From positions 248,001 to 312,000 of the forward strand of contig NZ_JAUYVM010000003.1 of the NCBI RefSeq assembly GCF_030689305.1: a DNA stretch of 64,000 nucleotides, written 5' to 3'. Within the stretch, counting starts at the first letter, position 1. Every line of letters starts with the position of its first letter. Positions 29,148 through 37,261 of this stretch are shown piece by piece. This DNA is from Vibrio penaeicida. GTDB lineage: Bacteria; Pseudomonadota; Gammaproteobacteria; Enterobacterales; Vibrionaceae. The position numbers and the translations under genes are program-made. The notes beneath the pieces were generated by a model, which saw only the letters and a list, made by a program, of their open reading frames with translations, made no database searches and had not been told where the DNA came from.

Positions 29148-30458
29148 GTGTCAAACAGAATTTATATCGACCATGGAATTTTCACCATACTGAGCGACCA
29201 ACCGTCGCTCAGGGATTCCGAACGTTATCAGAAAATTCGCAATGAAATAAATGGTCGAATGGGGTTTCTTTCTGGTTCGACTCAATGGGAATCGGTTTTT
29301 AATGAATGCGTAAAGCTGGGTACAGAAATCGGTATGGATTTTCTTCTGACCAGTTATTTCTCAGTTGCGGGCTTTAAAGTGGAAGGGATCAAAGGGTTTG
29401 CCTCTGGTCTTGAACTTATGCTTGGCGCGTATGTGGAAGACAGCGAGCACAAGGCGTTATCTAGCCGACACAAGCAAGAAATTATCCAGTGGATGACCAG
29501 CAAGGTCACGTCGGATCTAAAGCTGATTAAGCCCAATAGGGATCAGATCCGCGATTTGTATCGCTGTGAACGCGCATTGCAAGATTTGCACGAACTGTGT
29601 GAGCGTTTTCAGCCAGAAGAACTTCCGAAGTTTGAAAGTATCGCCTTCTCCATTTTCGAGCACATTGATCGCATTGAAACGGTGACAAGACCAAGTGCAT
29701 CGGTGTCAGACTTGCCTATCGATAACTCACCAAAAACAAGCCGAAATATTTGGATGTTTTTGTTTGTTTTAGCGTGGGCGCTGACCCTCGGTGCCGCGTA
29801 TTACTATTCAATTGAGCGGTTAAAAGTTTGCCATGCTTTCGAAGGCATGAAGAATACCGTGTCAGCACCAACTGAAGAATTGCTGTCGAAGATGACAGAA
29901 GAGTCGGTTGCAGAATTGCCTCTGGATGAACAAAACATCATTCGTTCGGCGCTGGTGGATGCGATGGACAAAGATCTTGAGATCACCGTTTATCAGCAAT
30001 ACATCAATATTATTATGTTGATAGATAAGGCGAAAGAGTTGTTCCCAGATAACTCTGAAGTGGAAGACGCGATAGAACGTGTAGAAGCCCAAAGCCAAAC
30101 CTATAAAGTGGAATTGGAGCGTGATTTGGAGCGTTTTTATTCGGCGAGAACATTGGCTGCTAACTTAGTCGGTGGTTCTAAACATGCGAAGAATAAGGAA
30201 AGCGCTGAAAGGTTAGAGCAATACATTTTGAGCCTATCCCCGATTTACAGCCGAAATGCTTACATTCAGGAGCAAATCGATAAGCAAAACTACGATCTCG
30301 CCAAAGAGGAACTCGCGGTGCTGCAAGAGCGTGTTGCACGTATTGTTTGGCAATTGTCGTCTTATCAGAAAGCGCTTTCAGGCGTGGCGCAATATCCTGC
30401 GGTTGCCGCTAAAAGTGCAGATGACACGGACCAAGAAGAGACGGTGGTAGGGCAATGA
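29148..30458 (+). CDS. vasL: VasL, TssA-like (ImpA_N) membrane protein
   Basis: A 436-residue protein with a GTG start seven bases after AAAAGG. The N-terminus (SDQPSLRDSERYQKIRNEIN; WESVFNECVKLGTEIGMDFL) is an ImpA-type domain, ending near residue 175. A single membrane helix is at about 200-222 (IWMFLFVLAWALTLGAAYYY). The rest is helical, probably coiled coil. It corresponds to VCA0121. Proteins with this layout (TagA-like) are thought to stop or hold the distal end of the sheath at the opposite membrane; I infer that role here. Confidence 0.82.
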   Translation: MSNRIYIDHGIFTILSDQPSLRDSERYQKIRNEINGRMGFLSGSTQWESVFNECVKLGTEIGMDFLLTSYFSVAGFKVEGIKGFASGLELMLGAYVEDSEHKALSSRHKQEIIQWMTSKVTSDLKLIKPNRDQIRDLYRCERALQDLHELCERFQPEELPKFESIAFSIFEHIDRIETVTRPSASVSDLPIDNSPKTSRNIWMFLFVLAWALTLGAAYYYSIERLKVCHAFEGMKNTVSAPTEELLSKMTEESVAELPLDEQNIIRSALVDAMDKDLEITVYQQYINIIMLIDKAKELFPDNSEVEDAIERVEAQSQTYKVELERDLERFYSARTLAANLVGGSKHAKNKESAERLEQYILSLSPIYSRNAYIQEQIDKQNYDLAKEELAVLQERVARIVWQLSSYQKALSGVAQYPAVAAKSADDTDQEETVVGQ

Positions 30459-31456
30459 AAGGGGTGATCCGTGTTTTGTGTGGAATGCTACTTGGCGTGT
30501 CGCTGAGTAGCTTCGCCATCAATGAAATCGAGGATATCTCATCGCAAGATGCATTTGAAAAAGGCAGTACGTTAAGGTTGCAATACCACAACGAGCAGGC
30601 GCTGCATTATTTGAAGTACGCTGCCGATGAAGGACACTCTATGGCGGCGTTGCTTTACGCCGATGAGTTATCTACCTTGTCTCACGCGGCAAGGCGTCAG
30701 GAAGAGATTATCCACTACACGTTACAAGCAGCAGAAGCTGGAAACATCTGGGCAATGGAGCGATTGGCAAATACCAACCGATCGGGCAGTGAAGAGAGTC
30801 GGGTTAAATGGCAGCAGCGCTTTTTAACCTCATTGGAGCAAGAAGCCGAAAACGGCAATATCAAAGCCATTCTGACGATGTTTTATCTGAAGAGAGATGA
30901 AAAATATAAGCAAGCCAAAATCTGGCTGACCAAAGCATTGGAACAGGATTCTGAACAGGCAAAGCTGGCAGAAGTAGAGCTGGTTGAGCAGGGATACGAA
31001 GAGTGGTATGTACTGCCGGGAAACCGAATGAAAGAAAGTAAACAGCGATACGCCGAACTGGCTGAAACAGGCTATTTGCCTGCTGTGAAAAAAACGATTC
31101 AGTTATTGATCGAAACCGACAAGACCCATCAGGCGGTGGTTTGGCTTGAGGAAGCAGTTCGAATGGGGGACGCGACGTCTTTGGCTCTGCTGGCTAAAGC
31201 GTACGCGGGCAATTACCCCAAAACCCGAGTTGAGAAAGACCTGGTGAAATCTTATAGCTACTACCTTAATTATCTAGATGCGATGGGATCAGATAAATTA
31301 GTCGGAACCCGCAAGCGGATAGAGAAAGAAGAGCAAGCGGTGAAGGAACAGCTCTCTGAGACGCAAATTTCTGACGCAGAAAAACTTCATCAAATATACA
31401 AGGAAAATCATACTGTGATGTTGTTCGAAACACCTTGGAAATATGCAATGGAGTAA
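30455..31456 (+). CDS. Sel1/TPR-like repeat exported protein at T6SS cluster end
   Basis: A 333-residue protein that overlaps vasL by ATGA, so it belongs to the same transcript. The first 22 residues are a signal peptide (VLCGMLLGVSLSSFA). The rest is built from Sel1-type helical pairs: ALHYLKYAADEGHSMAALLYAD, IHYTLQAAEAGNIWAMERLA, AVVWLEEAVRMGDATSLALLA. It occupies the position of VCA0122. Sel1 repeats are protein-binding; in other T6SS loci such proteins act as periplasmic immunity proteins or scaffolds. Which one applies here cannot be decided from sequence. Confidence 0.7.
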   Translation: MKGVIRVLCGMLLGVSLSSFAINEIEDISSQDAFEKGSTLRLQYHNEQALHYLKYAADEGHSMAALLYADELSTLSHAARRQEEIIHYTLQAAEAGNIWAMERLANTNRSGSEESRVKWQQRFLTSLEQEAENGNIKAILTMFYLKRDEKYKQAKIWLTKALEQDSEQAKLAEVELVEQGYEEWYVLPGNRMKESKQRYAELAETGYLPAVKKTIQLLIETDKTHQAVVWLEEAVRMGDATSLALLAKAYAGNYPKTRVEKDLVKSYSYYLNYLDAMGSDKLVGTRKRIEKEEQAVKEQLSETQISDAEKLHQIYKENHTVMLFETPWKYAME

Positions 31457-31716
31457 ACGCTTTTTATTGGTATGCAATTCGATATGAAGCTATTCAAAAA
31501 TGAGATTTAAGTAAGGAAGTGCTAATAGTGAGAATGATGAACTGAGCTCATACTAATACACAGACTTTGTTAACATTGCGGACAAAATAGTTACTGCAAT
31601 GTGCTAAAAGTAGTGATGGATAAGTTATTAGATCAACAGAATCTAAGTCTAAATCTATGATGTGAGAGTAGATACGACTATTTCACTATTTTTGAACAAC
31701 GGGCTAAGTCGACACA

Positions 31717-33273
31717 ATGAAATCAAAATCAAGAGAGCAACGCCTTTTCTTAAAAGCTTTCGCGATATCATTCGTGATCTCTCTTTTAAGTTATTTCTCT
31801 ATTCAAGGTACCGTTAACTACTATTTGTGGTTGGAACAAAACGACGAAGCAGAAAATGTTCTCGAAACGATCGGGAATGTTCACAGCGAAGTTATTGACG
31901 TTTTAACACGCTTAAATCGCCTCAATCTACGCAGCTGTTCAGAAGAACACAATTTAATGATGCGCAAACTTCTGTTCACCTCAGACTACGTCAAAGATAT
32001 TGGCTATCTAGAAAAGCAAACGTTGTTTTGCACCACAGGTAAAGGAAAGTTATCACCCCCGTTTGTTGGCGGTGCAACGCCACACCTTGAAACAAAAACC
32101 GGCTTTAAGTTTTGGCGACACGTTAAGCTGATCATTCTGGACAATACCTACGATTCTTTGGTGATTCGAAAAGGCAATTATAATGTCGTTTTGGATGAAG
32201 GTGCACTACGCGAATTGATTGATGATCGGTTCTTATGGGAACTGGTATACCTAAGAAACAACAAGCCGGTTTATTTCGATGGCTTGGAAGGATTGTACGC
32301 AAAACCTTTACCAAATACGTTCGATTTTCTGGCAGGGGAAGATCACAACGTTGTTAAGCATTGCGATAAAGTCAGTCGATTTTGTCTAGCAATTAAATAT
32401 GACCCTGAGAAAACCGACAGCGACTCCGTGGTGCTTCAAGTCTTCACTATTGCAACCAGCCTGTTAATAGGACTGTTTGCCTACATGATAAGCGCTAAGT
32501 GGCTGCGATACCTCTCTTCAAAGCTCTACCGTATTCGCGAAGCCATCAAACAAGACAGCTTTCACTGCGTTTATCAACCTATTGTGGATCTGAAAACCAG
32601 CAAAATGATTGGTGTTGAAATGCTGGCTCGTTTTACGGATCGTCAGGGCTGTATATACCCCACGGAGTTTATCCCGATCATCATTCAAACAGGGCAAACT
32701 TGGAAATTCACGCAGAATATGATGAAGAAAGCCATCGGTGAGCTTCATCAAATAGAAGACCTGTCGATCGATTTCAAACTTAACGTGAACATATTCTCCA
32801 CCGATGTGAACCAGAAGTCGGTTTTGGAACTTGCAACAGTGGAAAGCGAATACAGCTTTAAGGGTATTTTGGTACTTGAAGTAACAGAAAGTGAAGAATT
32901 AGAAGACAGCTCGGCACTGCACAAGCTTCGTGTATTAAGGGACAAAGGTATTCAAATTGCTATTGATGACTTTGGTACAGGTTATTCTAATTTACACCAA
33001 TTACGTAAGATGAATGCGCATTGTCTGAAGATAGATAGAAGCTTTATCCAGGAGATGGAAGATGCCTCCATTCGTTCGTCGCTGATAGAGCATATTGTTG
33101 CTATCGCGAAGCAAGAAAACTTACTTTTAGTGGCGGAGGGCATTGAAAACTCTATCCAACATCGGATCCTGACTGAAATGGGTGTGGAGTATGGTCAGGG
33201 CTGGGCGTTTTCAAAAGAGCTGCCTCTAGCTGAATTGATTGAGTATTGCGAAACCGAATTTTCGCAGAAGTAA
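31717..33273 (+). CDS. CSS-motif EAL-domain c-di-GMP phosphodiesterase
   Basis: A 518-residue inner-membrane protein. Helices at about 13-34 and 240-260 bracket a periplasmic CSS domain with Cys74 and Cys105, plus Cys216 and Cys223 nearer the membrane. In this family the CSS cysteines sense periplasmic redox state and control cleavage. The EAL domain (about 268-510) keeps the metal and catalytic residues: E301 (as EML instead of EAL), N357, E388, DDFGTG at 417-422, K438 and E474. It should hydrolyse c-di-GMP to pGpG. It is the only c-di-GMP enzyme in a window that also holds two PilZ-bearing cellulose synthases. A 260-base gap with no recognised feature precedes it. Confidence 0.88.
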   Translation: MKSKSREQRLFLKAFAISFVISLLSYFSIQGTVNYYLWLEQNDEAENVLETIGNVHSEVIDVLTRLNRLNLRSCSEEHNLMMRKLLFTSDYVKDIGYLEKQTLFCTTGKGKLSPPFVGGATPHLETKTGFKFWRHVKLIILDNTYDSLVIRKGNYNVVLDEGALRELIDDRFLWELVYLRNNKPVYFDGLEGLYAKPLPNTFDFLAGEDHNVVKHCDKVSRFCLAIKYDPEKTDSDSVVLQVFTIATSLLIGLFAYMISAKWLRYLSSKLYRIREAIKQDSFHCVYQPIVDLKTSKMIGVEMLARFTDRQGCIYPTEFIPIIIQTGQTWKFTQNMMKKAIGELHQIEDLSIDFKLNVNIFSTDVNQKSVLELATVESEYSFKGILVLEVTESEELEDSSALHKLRVLRDKGIQIAIDDFGTGYSNLHQLRKMNAHCLKIDRSFIQEMEDASIRSSLIEHIVAIAKQENLLLVAEGIENSIQHRILTEMGVEYGQGWAFSKELPLAELIEYCETEFSQK

Positions 33274-33277
33274 TCCT

Positions 33278-33308
33278 ATACCCAAGCATCTTGAGGTCAC
33301 TTGGGTAT
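33278..33308. repeat. Vibrio-type ATACCCAAG palindrome, possible terminator
   Basis: Perfect nine-base arms ATACCCAAG and CTTGGGTAT around a 13-base loop, just after the EAL gene stop and facing the convergent gene at 33318. Related sequences occur at 33987-34017, 58042-58060 and about 60684-60700. It may serve as a bidirectional terminator for the two convergent genes. Confidence 0.6.
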
Positions 33309-33317
33309 ATCGCTAAA

Positions 33318-33962
33318 TCACTTTTGTGCGAGTTTGCTTTCAAGATCAGCAATTCGAGCTTCGAGCGATTGAATGTAAGCCATGACATTTCTTCCGCCTA
33401 TGATGGCCATTGGTGTCATTACCATTTTGTCTGCCTCTACCAGTGATGTGGTCACAGACTCAGCATTCACAGTTGTAGCGCTTTGTTTACCGTAAATGGA
33501 TTCTTCAAACTTAAGGCTGCCTGCTCTAAGAGACGTTTCCGTGCGTCCAACCGAAAATTTGTTCTTTAGAGTAACGTCTGTTGCTCTCACCAGTGTCTCA
33601 TGCTGACCACCTTCCATCTTGTTGGCGACATACACAATATTAGGGTTTATCTCGGTGTAATTGGTCATCCCATCACCGGAAAGAATACGTTGTGACGTTA
33701 TGCCATTGCGGAATCGTTGAGGGTGGTCATGCAGCACGGTTGTTAAGCCTCTACGACATTCTGGAATGCTTTCCCAAAACCATGAACTGCTCACATCTGT
33801 GCCTTTCTGCGGGTCATTTTTAGCTTTGTAAAAAGCGCCATCTTTCTGAATCTCATCTCCGTTAATGTATTGCTTGTATTCACTAAAGTTTGGGCAATTA
33901 TCAGCAAGAGCAGGGAAGCTAAACAATGCGATTAGCGTAGAGGTTAATAGCTTAAGTTTCAT
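33318..33962 (-). CDS. Secreted protein: CBM5/12-like N-terminus, fibre-like C-terminus
   Basis: A 214-residue protein with a signal peptide (LLTSTLIALFSFPALA, cleavage near residue 20). Residues 23-70 resemble a small chitin-binding module: paired cysteines, YKQYINGDEI, AFYKA and SWFWESIPEC. The middle (about 75-165) is rich in short beta-type repeats with many Thr/Ser. The last 25 residues (AYIQSLEARIADLESKLAQK) are a heptad coiled coil, as found at the end of trimeric fibre proteins. I know no named family with this layout. A surface-attached or T2SS-secreted adhesin binding chitin is a reasonable guess. Confidence 0.62.
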   Translation of the reverse strand: MKLKLLTSTLIALFSFPALADNCPNFSEYKQYINGDEIQKDGAFYKAKNDPQKGTDVSSSWFWESIPECRRGLTTVLHDHPQRFRNGITSQRILSGDGMTNYTEINPNIVYVANKMEGGQHETLVRATDVTLKNKFSVGRTETSLRAGSLKFEESIYGKQSATTVNAESVTTSLVEADKMVMTPMAIIGGRNVMAYIQSLEARIADLESKLAQK

Positions 33963-33986
33963 CGTGTTTCCTCACGTAGTGTATTT

Positions 33987-34017
33987 ATACTCAAGCACCT
34001 GAAGTTGCTTGGGATAT
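33987..34017. repeat. Second copy of the ATACCCAAG-type palindrome
   Basis: Imperfect arms ATACTCAAGCA and TGCTTGGGATAT around CCTGAAGT. It lies just upstream of the minus-strand secreted protein gene at 33318-33962, so that gene is flanked by two copies of the same element. Confidence 0.55.
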
Positions 34018-35076
34018 GAAAATATTGAACCTATTGGAGATATAAACTGATTTTATATAGTTATCAGTTGTTTATATTTTATTCGAGAGGTCAATGTTTC
34101 GACAGTTAGGAATTGCGACGTGATTGGCAAAGTAATGTAATCAATTTGTTAGGCAATAATGTTATTTATGCGATAAATCGAAAAAATGGATAGAGAGTCA
34201 AGTTTTTCAGAGTTAAATTACATTCATAAAAATATGCAAAAGAGATGAAATACCAAGATGATAATACGATACTGATTCCATTGAGCTAAAAGTAGAATTA
34301 TTTAAATGGAAAAATACCGCATATAACCTATTGGGTGAAATTGGTGAAGGTAATACCTTAGTCAGTAATTTATTTATGTTTTCCAAGATGCTTTAAACTC
34401 TCTCTCTTTTTTATTCACATAACATAAAACATATTTATATGAGTGGAATGAGCTTGAAATCCAATGTGTATATTAAAGTCATTAAATACAGTAGCTTATA
34501 TTTGTTTATTTGAACTGTTGTAAATGAGTTAACTATTAAATAATGAAAAATATGTGATTTCTATTCCGCTAATGGCTGCTATTGGTGGTTATTGTGTGAT
34601 TGTGCTCACATCGAATTAATGATTGACGATTTGAGTATGTACTTAGATTTAATTTTCGATAATTTAATTGAACGGTTAATTTATAAATTAAATGAAATTG
34701 GAGGTGTTATTTAAATGGAATAATTACTCACTTTAAATATATAAATAGTAGATATAAATATCAATTATAGTCCTTGGGTTCAGCCTCTAGGATTTAGGGT
34801 TATATACCCCTAAAAATATTGATTAAAAATTAAGACTAAATAACTTAAGTGTTGATTCGCTTAAGGCGCGTAATTATGCCTGAAATTCTTTATTTATAAT
34901 CCGGGCATTTGTTATATCACTAAAGCCAATCTGGCTTTTTTTAGTGATTGATTTGATTTGAGTTGTTCCACGTGAAGTACAGATACTACCCGCCAAGAAC
35001 TTGATGAGATTTGATTGAAAATATTATGGGTGATTTGGCTGGGTATATAGGAATTAAATACATTTAAGGAATTAAA
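34018..35076. other. AT-rich intergenic region before the protease pair
   Basis: More than 1 kb without a supportable gene. The sequence is strongly AT-rich, especially 34330-34760. A hairpin with short arms AGCCAATCTGGCT lies at about 34923-34935 and is followed by TTTTTTAG, so it may be a weak terminator. No ribosome-site-supported frame was found. It probably holds the protease promoter and looks like an H-NS-silenced region. Confidence 0.5.
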
Positions 35077-36057
35077 ATGAAAGTACAAGTAAAATTTCTC
35101 AGCGTATTAATTGCAGGTGCACTCAGTTCTGCTTTTGTTCAGGCAGACGACAATCCAGTTAGCCCTCGCATCATTGGTGGTTCAGAAGTAGCGCATTCTA
35201 CCGTTCCATATCAAGTCGCACTTCAAACACCTTCCGGTTTCCAGTTTTGTGGGGGAACCATCATTGCCCAAGACTGGGTATTGACGGCAGCTCACTGTGT
35301 TCAAGGTAAATCGGCAAATGGCGTACAGATTCGAATTGGTGTGTCTGATCTTAGGACATCACAAGGTGAAACACACAATGTCTCTCAGGTTCATGTCCAT
35401 GAACGCTACAACTCGTCTAGGCTAACCAGTGACATTGCGTTGCTAAAACTTTCCACTCCAGTTTCGTCGAAATACCAAATTGCCAAACTGCCAACACCGC
35501 AGTTAAAGGCTCAGCTTGCTTCCGTTGGGAAAACGCTCAAAGGGTCTGGGTGGGGTAGGTTTAGTACCTCTTCCAATGCTGGTAGCCCAGTTCTTAAAGC
35601 GGCAGACTTACCCATCATTTCAAACGCAGAATGTCAGCGTGTTATGGGCACAGGACCTGTAAGCGACGACTTTATTTGCGGTTATAAACCACGAAACAGT
35701 GTCTGTAATGGAGACAGTGGCGGTCCGTTTGCAACGAAATCTGGCAACGACTACTACGTATTTGGGGCGGCAAGCTGGGTAACCGCAAATTGTACGACGG
35801 GCAGCGCCTACACCAACGTGACTAAGTTTGTTCCTTGGATCACGCAAAAATCTGGCGTGACTCCGGATGGCGGAACCACGACACCGCCAGCAGACGCCTG
35901 TTCAGGCGTCGCTTCATGGGAGCTGTACAAACAATACAGCCAAGGCGATCGCACGATTGCAAATGGCACTTTGTTTGAAGCGAACACCAACCATTGGGGC
36001 ATCAACCCATTCAGTGATTACTGGGGTTACTGGGACATGATTCAAACCTGTAACTAG
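35077..36057 (+). CDS. Secreted chymotrypsin-fold protease with CBM-like tail (A)
   Basis: A 326-residue protein. It has a signal peptide (about 1-23) and a short propeptide cut at Arg31 before IIGG. The S1 protease domain has His73 (LTAAHC), Asp119 (DIALL) and Ser214 (GDSGGP). The specificity position six residues before the Ser is Ser, not the Asp of trypsin, and SWG is changed to SWV, a pocket-narrowing change like that of elastase. A TTTPPAD linker leads to a 50-residue module (about 274-325) with two Cys, LYKQYSQGD, GTLFEA and DYWGYWD, similar to CBM5/12. Vibrio T2SS-exported proteases such as VesA-C are comparable; T2SS export is inferred. Confidence 0.88.
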   Translation: MKVQVKFLSVLIAGALSSAFVQADDNPVSPRIIGGSEVAHSTVPYQVALQTPSGFQFCGGTIIAQDWVLTAAHCVQGKSANGVQIRIGVSDLRTSQGETHNVSQVHVHERYNSSRLTSDIALLKLSTPVSSKYQIAKLPTPQLKAQLASVGKTLKGSGWGRFSTSSNAGSPVLKAADLPIISNAECQRVMGTGPVSDDFICGYKPRNSVCNGDSGGPFATKSGNDYYVFGAASWVTANCTTGSAYTNVTKFVPWITQKSGVTPDGGTTTPPADACSGVASWELYKQYSQGDRTIANGTLFEANTNHWGINPFSDYWGYWDMIQTCN

Positions 36058-36065
36058 TACATTTG

Positions 36066-36090
36066 AGCCAGCTTCATATTGAAGCTGGCT
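36066..36090 (+). terminator. Hairpin between the two protease genes
   Basis: Eleven-base perfect arms AGCCAGCTTCA and TGAAGCTGGCT with a three-base loop, nine bases after the first protease stop. Only a weak run (ACCCAAATCTCG) follows, so it may be an inefficient terminator or an mRNA-stabilising hairpin. Confidence 0.55.
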
Positions 36091-36150
36091 ACCCAAATCT
36101 CGTTAACTCGCTCGAAAGAGCACAATCAATCGTTTGAAAGGATAGTCAAA

Positions 36151-37173
36151 ATGAAAGGAAAACAAAAACTGCTCGCGGCTTTAGTAATGGGGGCATTAGG
36201 GGCTACACAAGCTTACGCAGCAAAAGCCAATTCTGTAGAAGCTAGTTCTGTGGAAGACAGTGTTCAGCCAAGGATTATTGGTGGTTCGGAAGTGTCACAT
36301 TCAACGGTGCCTTATCAGGTTGCATTAACACGGAACAGAAACCAATTCTGTGGCGGTACCTTGATTGCACCGAACTGGGTGCTGACTGCCGCACACTGTT
36401 TAGATGGAGTATCAGCAAGCCAAATGCAAATTCGCATCGGTGCTACAGACTTGCGTACCAATCAGGGTGAATACCACAATGTATCTCGCATTCACGTGCA
36501 TGAGCAGTGGAGTGGCAATGTCACCCGTGGTCGAGATATTGCTTTGTTGAGATTGTCTTCATCGGTGAGTTCTCAATACAAACCTGCGAAATTACCGACT
36601 CCTGCATTGAAGGCACAGTTGGCATCTCCTGGTAGCGATGTAAAAGTGTCTGGCTGGGGGCGTTATACGCGATCTTCCAGAGCTGGGAGTCCAGTTTTGA
36701 AAGCAACAAACTTGCCGGTGATCAGTAATGCTCAATGCAGTAACTTCATTGGTCACAATACCCCTACTGGGCAAGTTCCAAGCGATAATATTTGTGGTTA
36801 CGATACGCGCTCAACAGCATGTCATGGCGACAGTGGTGGTCCGTTTGTTAAGCAATTTGGTAACGATTTTTATGTATTCGGTGCCGTCAGTTGGGGTTCA
36901 CCACAATGTAATAGCGCGACGGCATTTGCAGATGTCACGCAATTTGTTCCTTGGATCACGCGTAAATCGGGCATTTCACCAGATGGCGGCACCACGACAC
37001 CACCTGCAGATGCGTGTTCAGGTGTGGCATCTTGGGAACTGTACAAGCAATACCGTCAGGGTGATCGTGTGATTGCGAACGGGTCTCTGTTCGAGTCCAA
37101 TGTTAGCCAATGGGGTGTGAACCCATTCAGCGATTACTGGGGTTACTGGAACCTAGTCCAAACGTGTAATTGA
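36151..37173 (+). CDS. Secreted chymotrypsin-fold protease with CBM-like tail (B)
   Basis: A 340-residue paralogue of the preceding protease. The start at 36151 follows GAAAGGATAGTCAAA; the frame is open further upstream across the hairpin, but that is unlikely to be translated. Signal peptide about 1-23, activation after Arg41 (RIIGG), catalytic His82, Asp129 and Ser228. The specificity position is Thr222, again not Asp; SWG is intact, unlike copy A. The same TTTPPAD linker and two-Cys carbohydrate-binding-like tail follow (SWELYKQYRQGD to LVQTCN). The pair arose by tandem duplication and may have diverged in substrate choice. Confidence 0.88.
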   Translation: MKGKQKLLAALVMGALGATQAYAAKANSVEASSVEDSVQPRIIGGSEVSHSTVPYQVALTRNRNQFCGGTLIAPNWVLTAAHCLDGVSASQMQIRIGATDLRTNQGEYHNVSRIHVHEQWSGNVTRGRDIALLRLSSSVSSQYKPAKLPTPALKAQLASPGSDVKVSGWGRYTRSSRAGSPVLKATNLPVISNAQCSNFIGHNTPTGQVPSDNICGYDTRSTACHGDSGGPFVKQFGNDFYVFGAVSWGSPQCNSATAFADVTQFVPWITRKSGISPDGGTTTPPADACSGVASWELYKQYRQGDRVIANGSLFESNVSQWGVNPFSDYWGYWNLVQTCN

Positions 37174-37238
37174 TTCGGCACGTCTTGAATTCTCAAGCGA
37201 GACAGTTTTAGTTCACGCTACGAGAATCAGTACACTAT

Positions 37239-37261
37239 CGGCTTCTTCGGAAGCCGTTTTT
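37239..37261 (+). terminator. Intrinsic terminator after protease B
   Basis: Arms CGGCTTC and GAAGCCG with a TTCG tetraloop followed by five T. A textbook rho-independent terminator. Its T-run overlaps the last codons of the convergent kinase gene. Confidence 0.85.
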
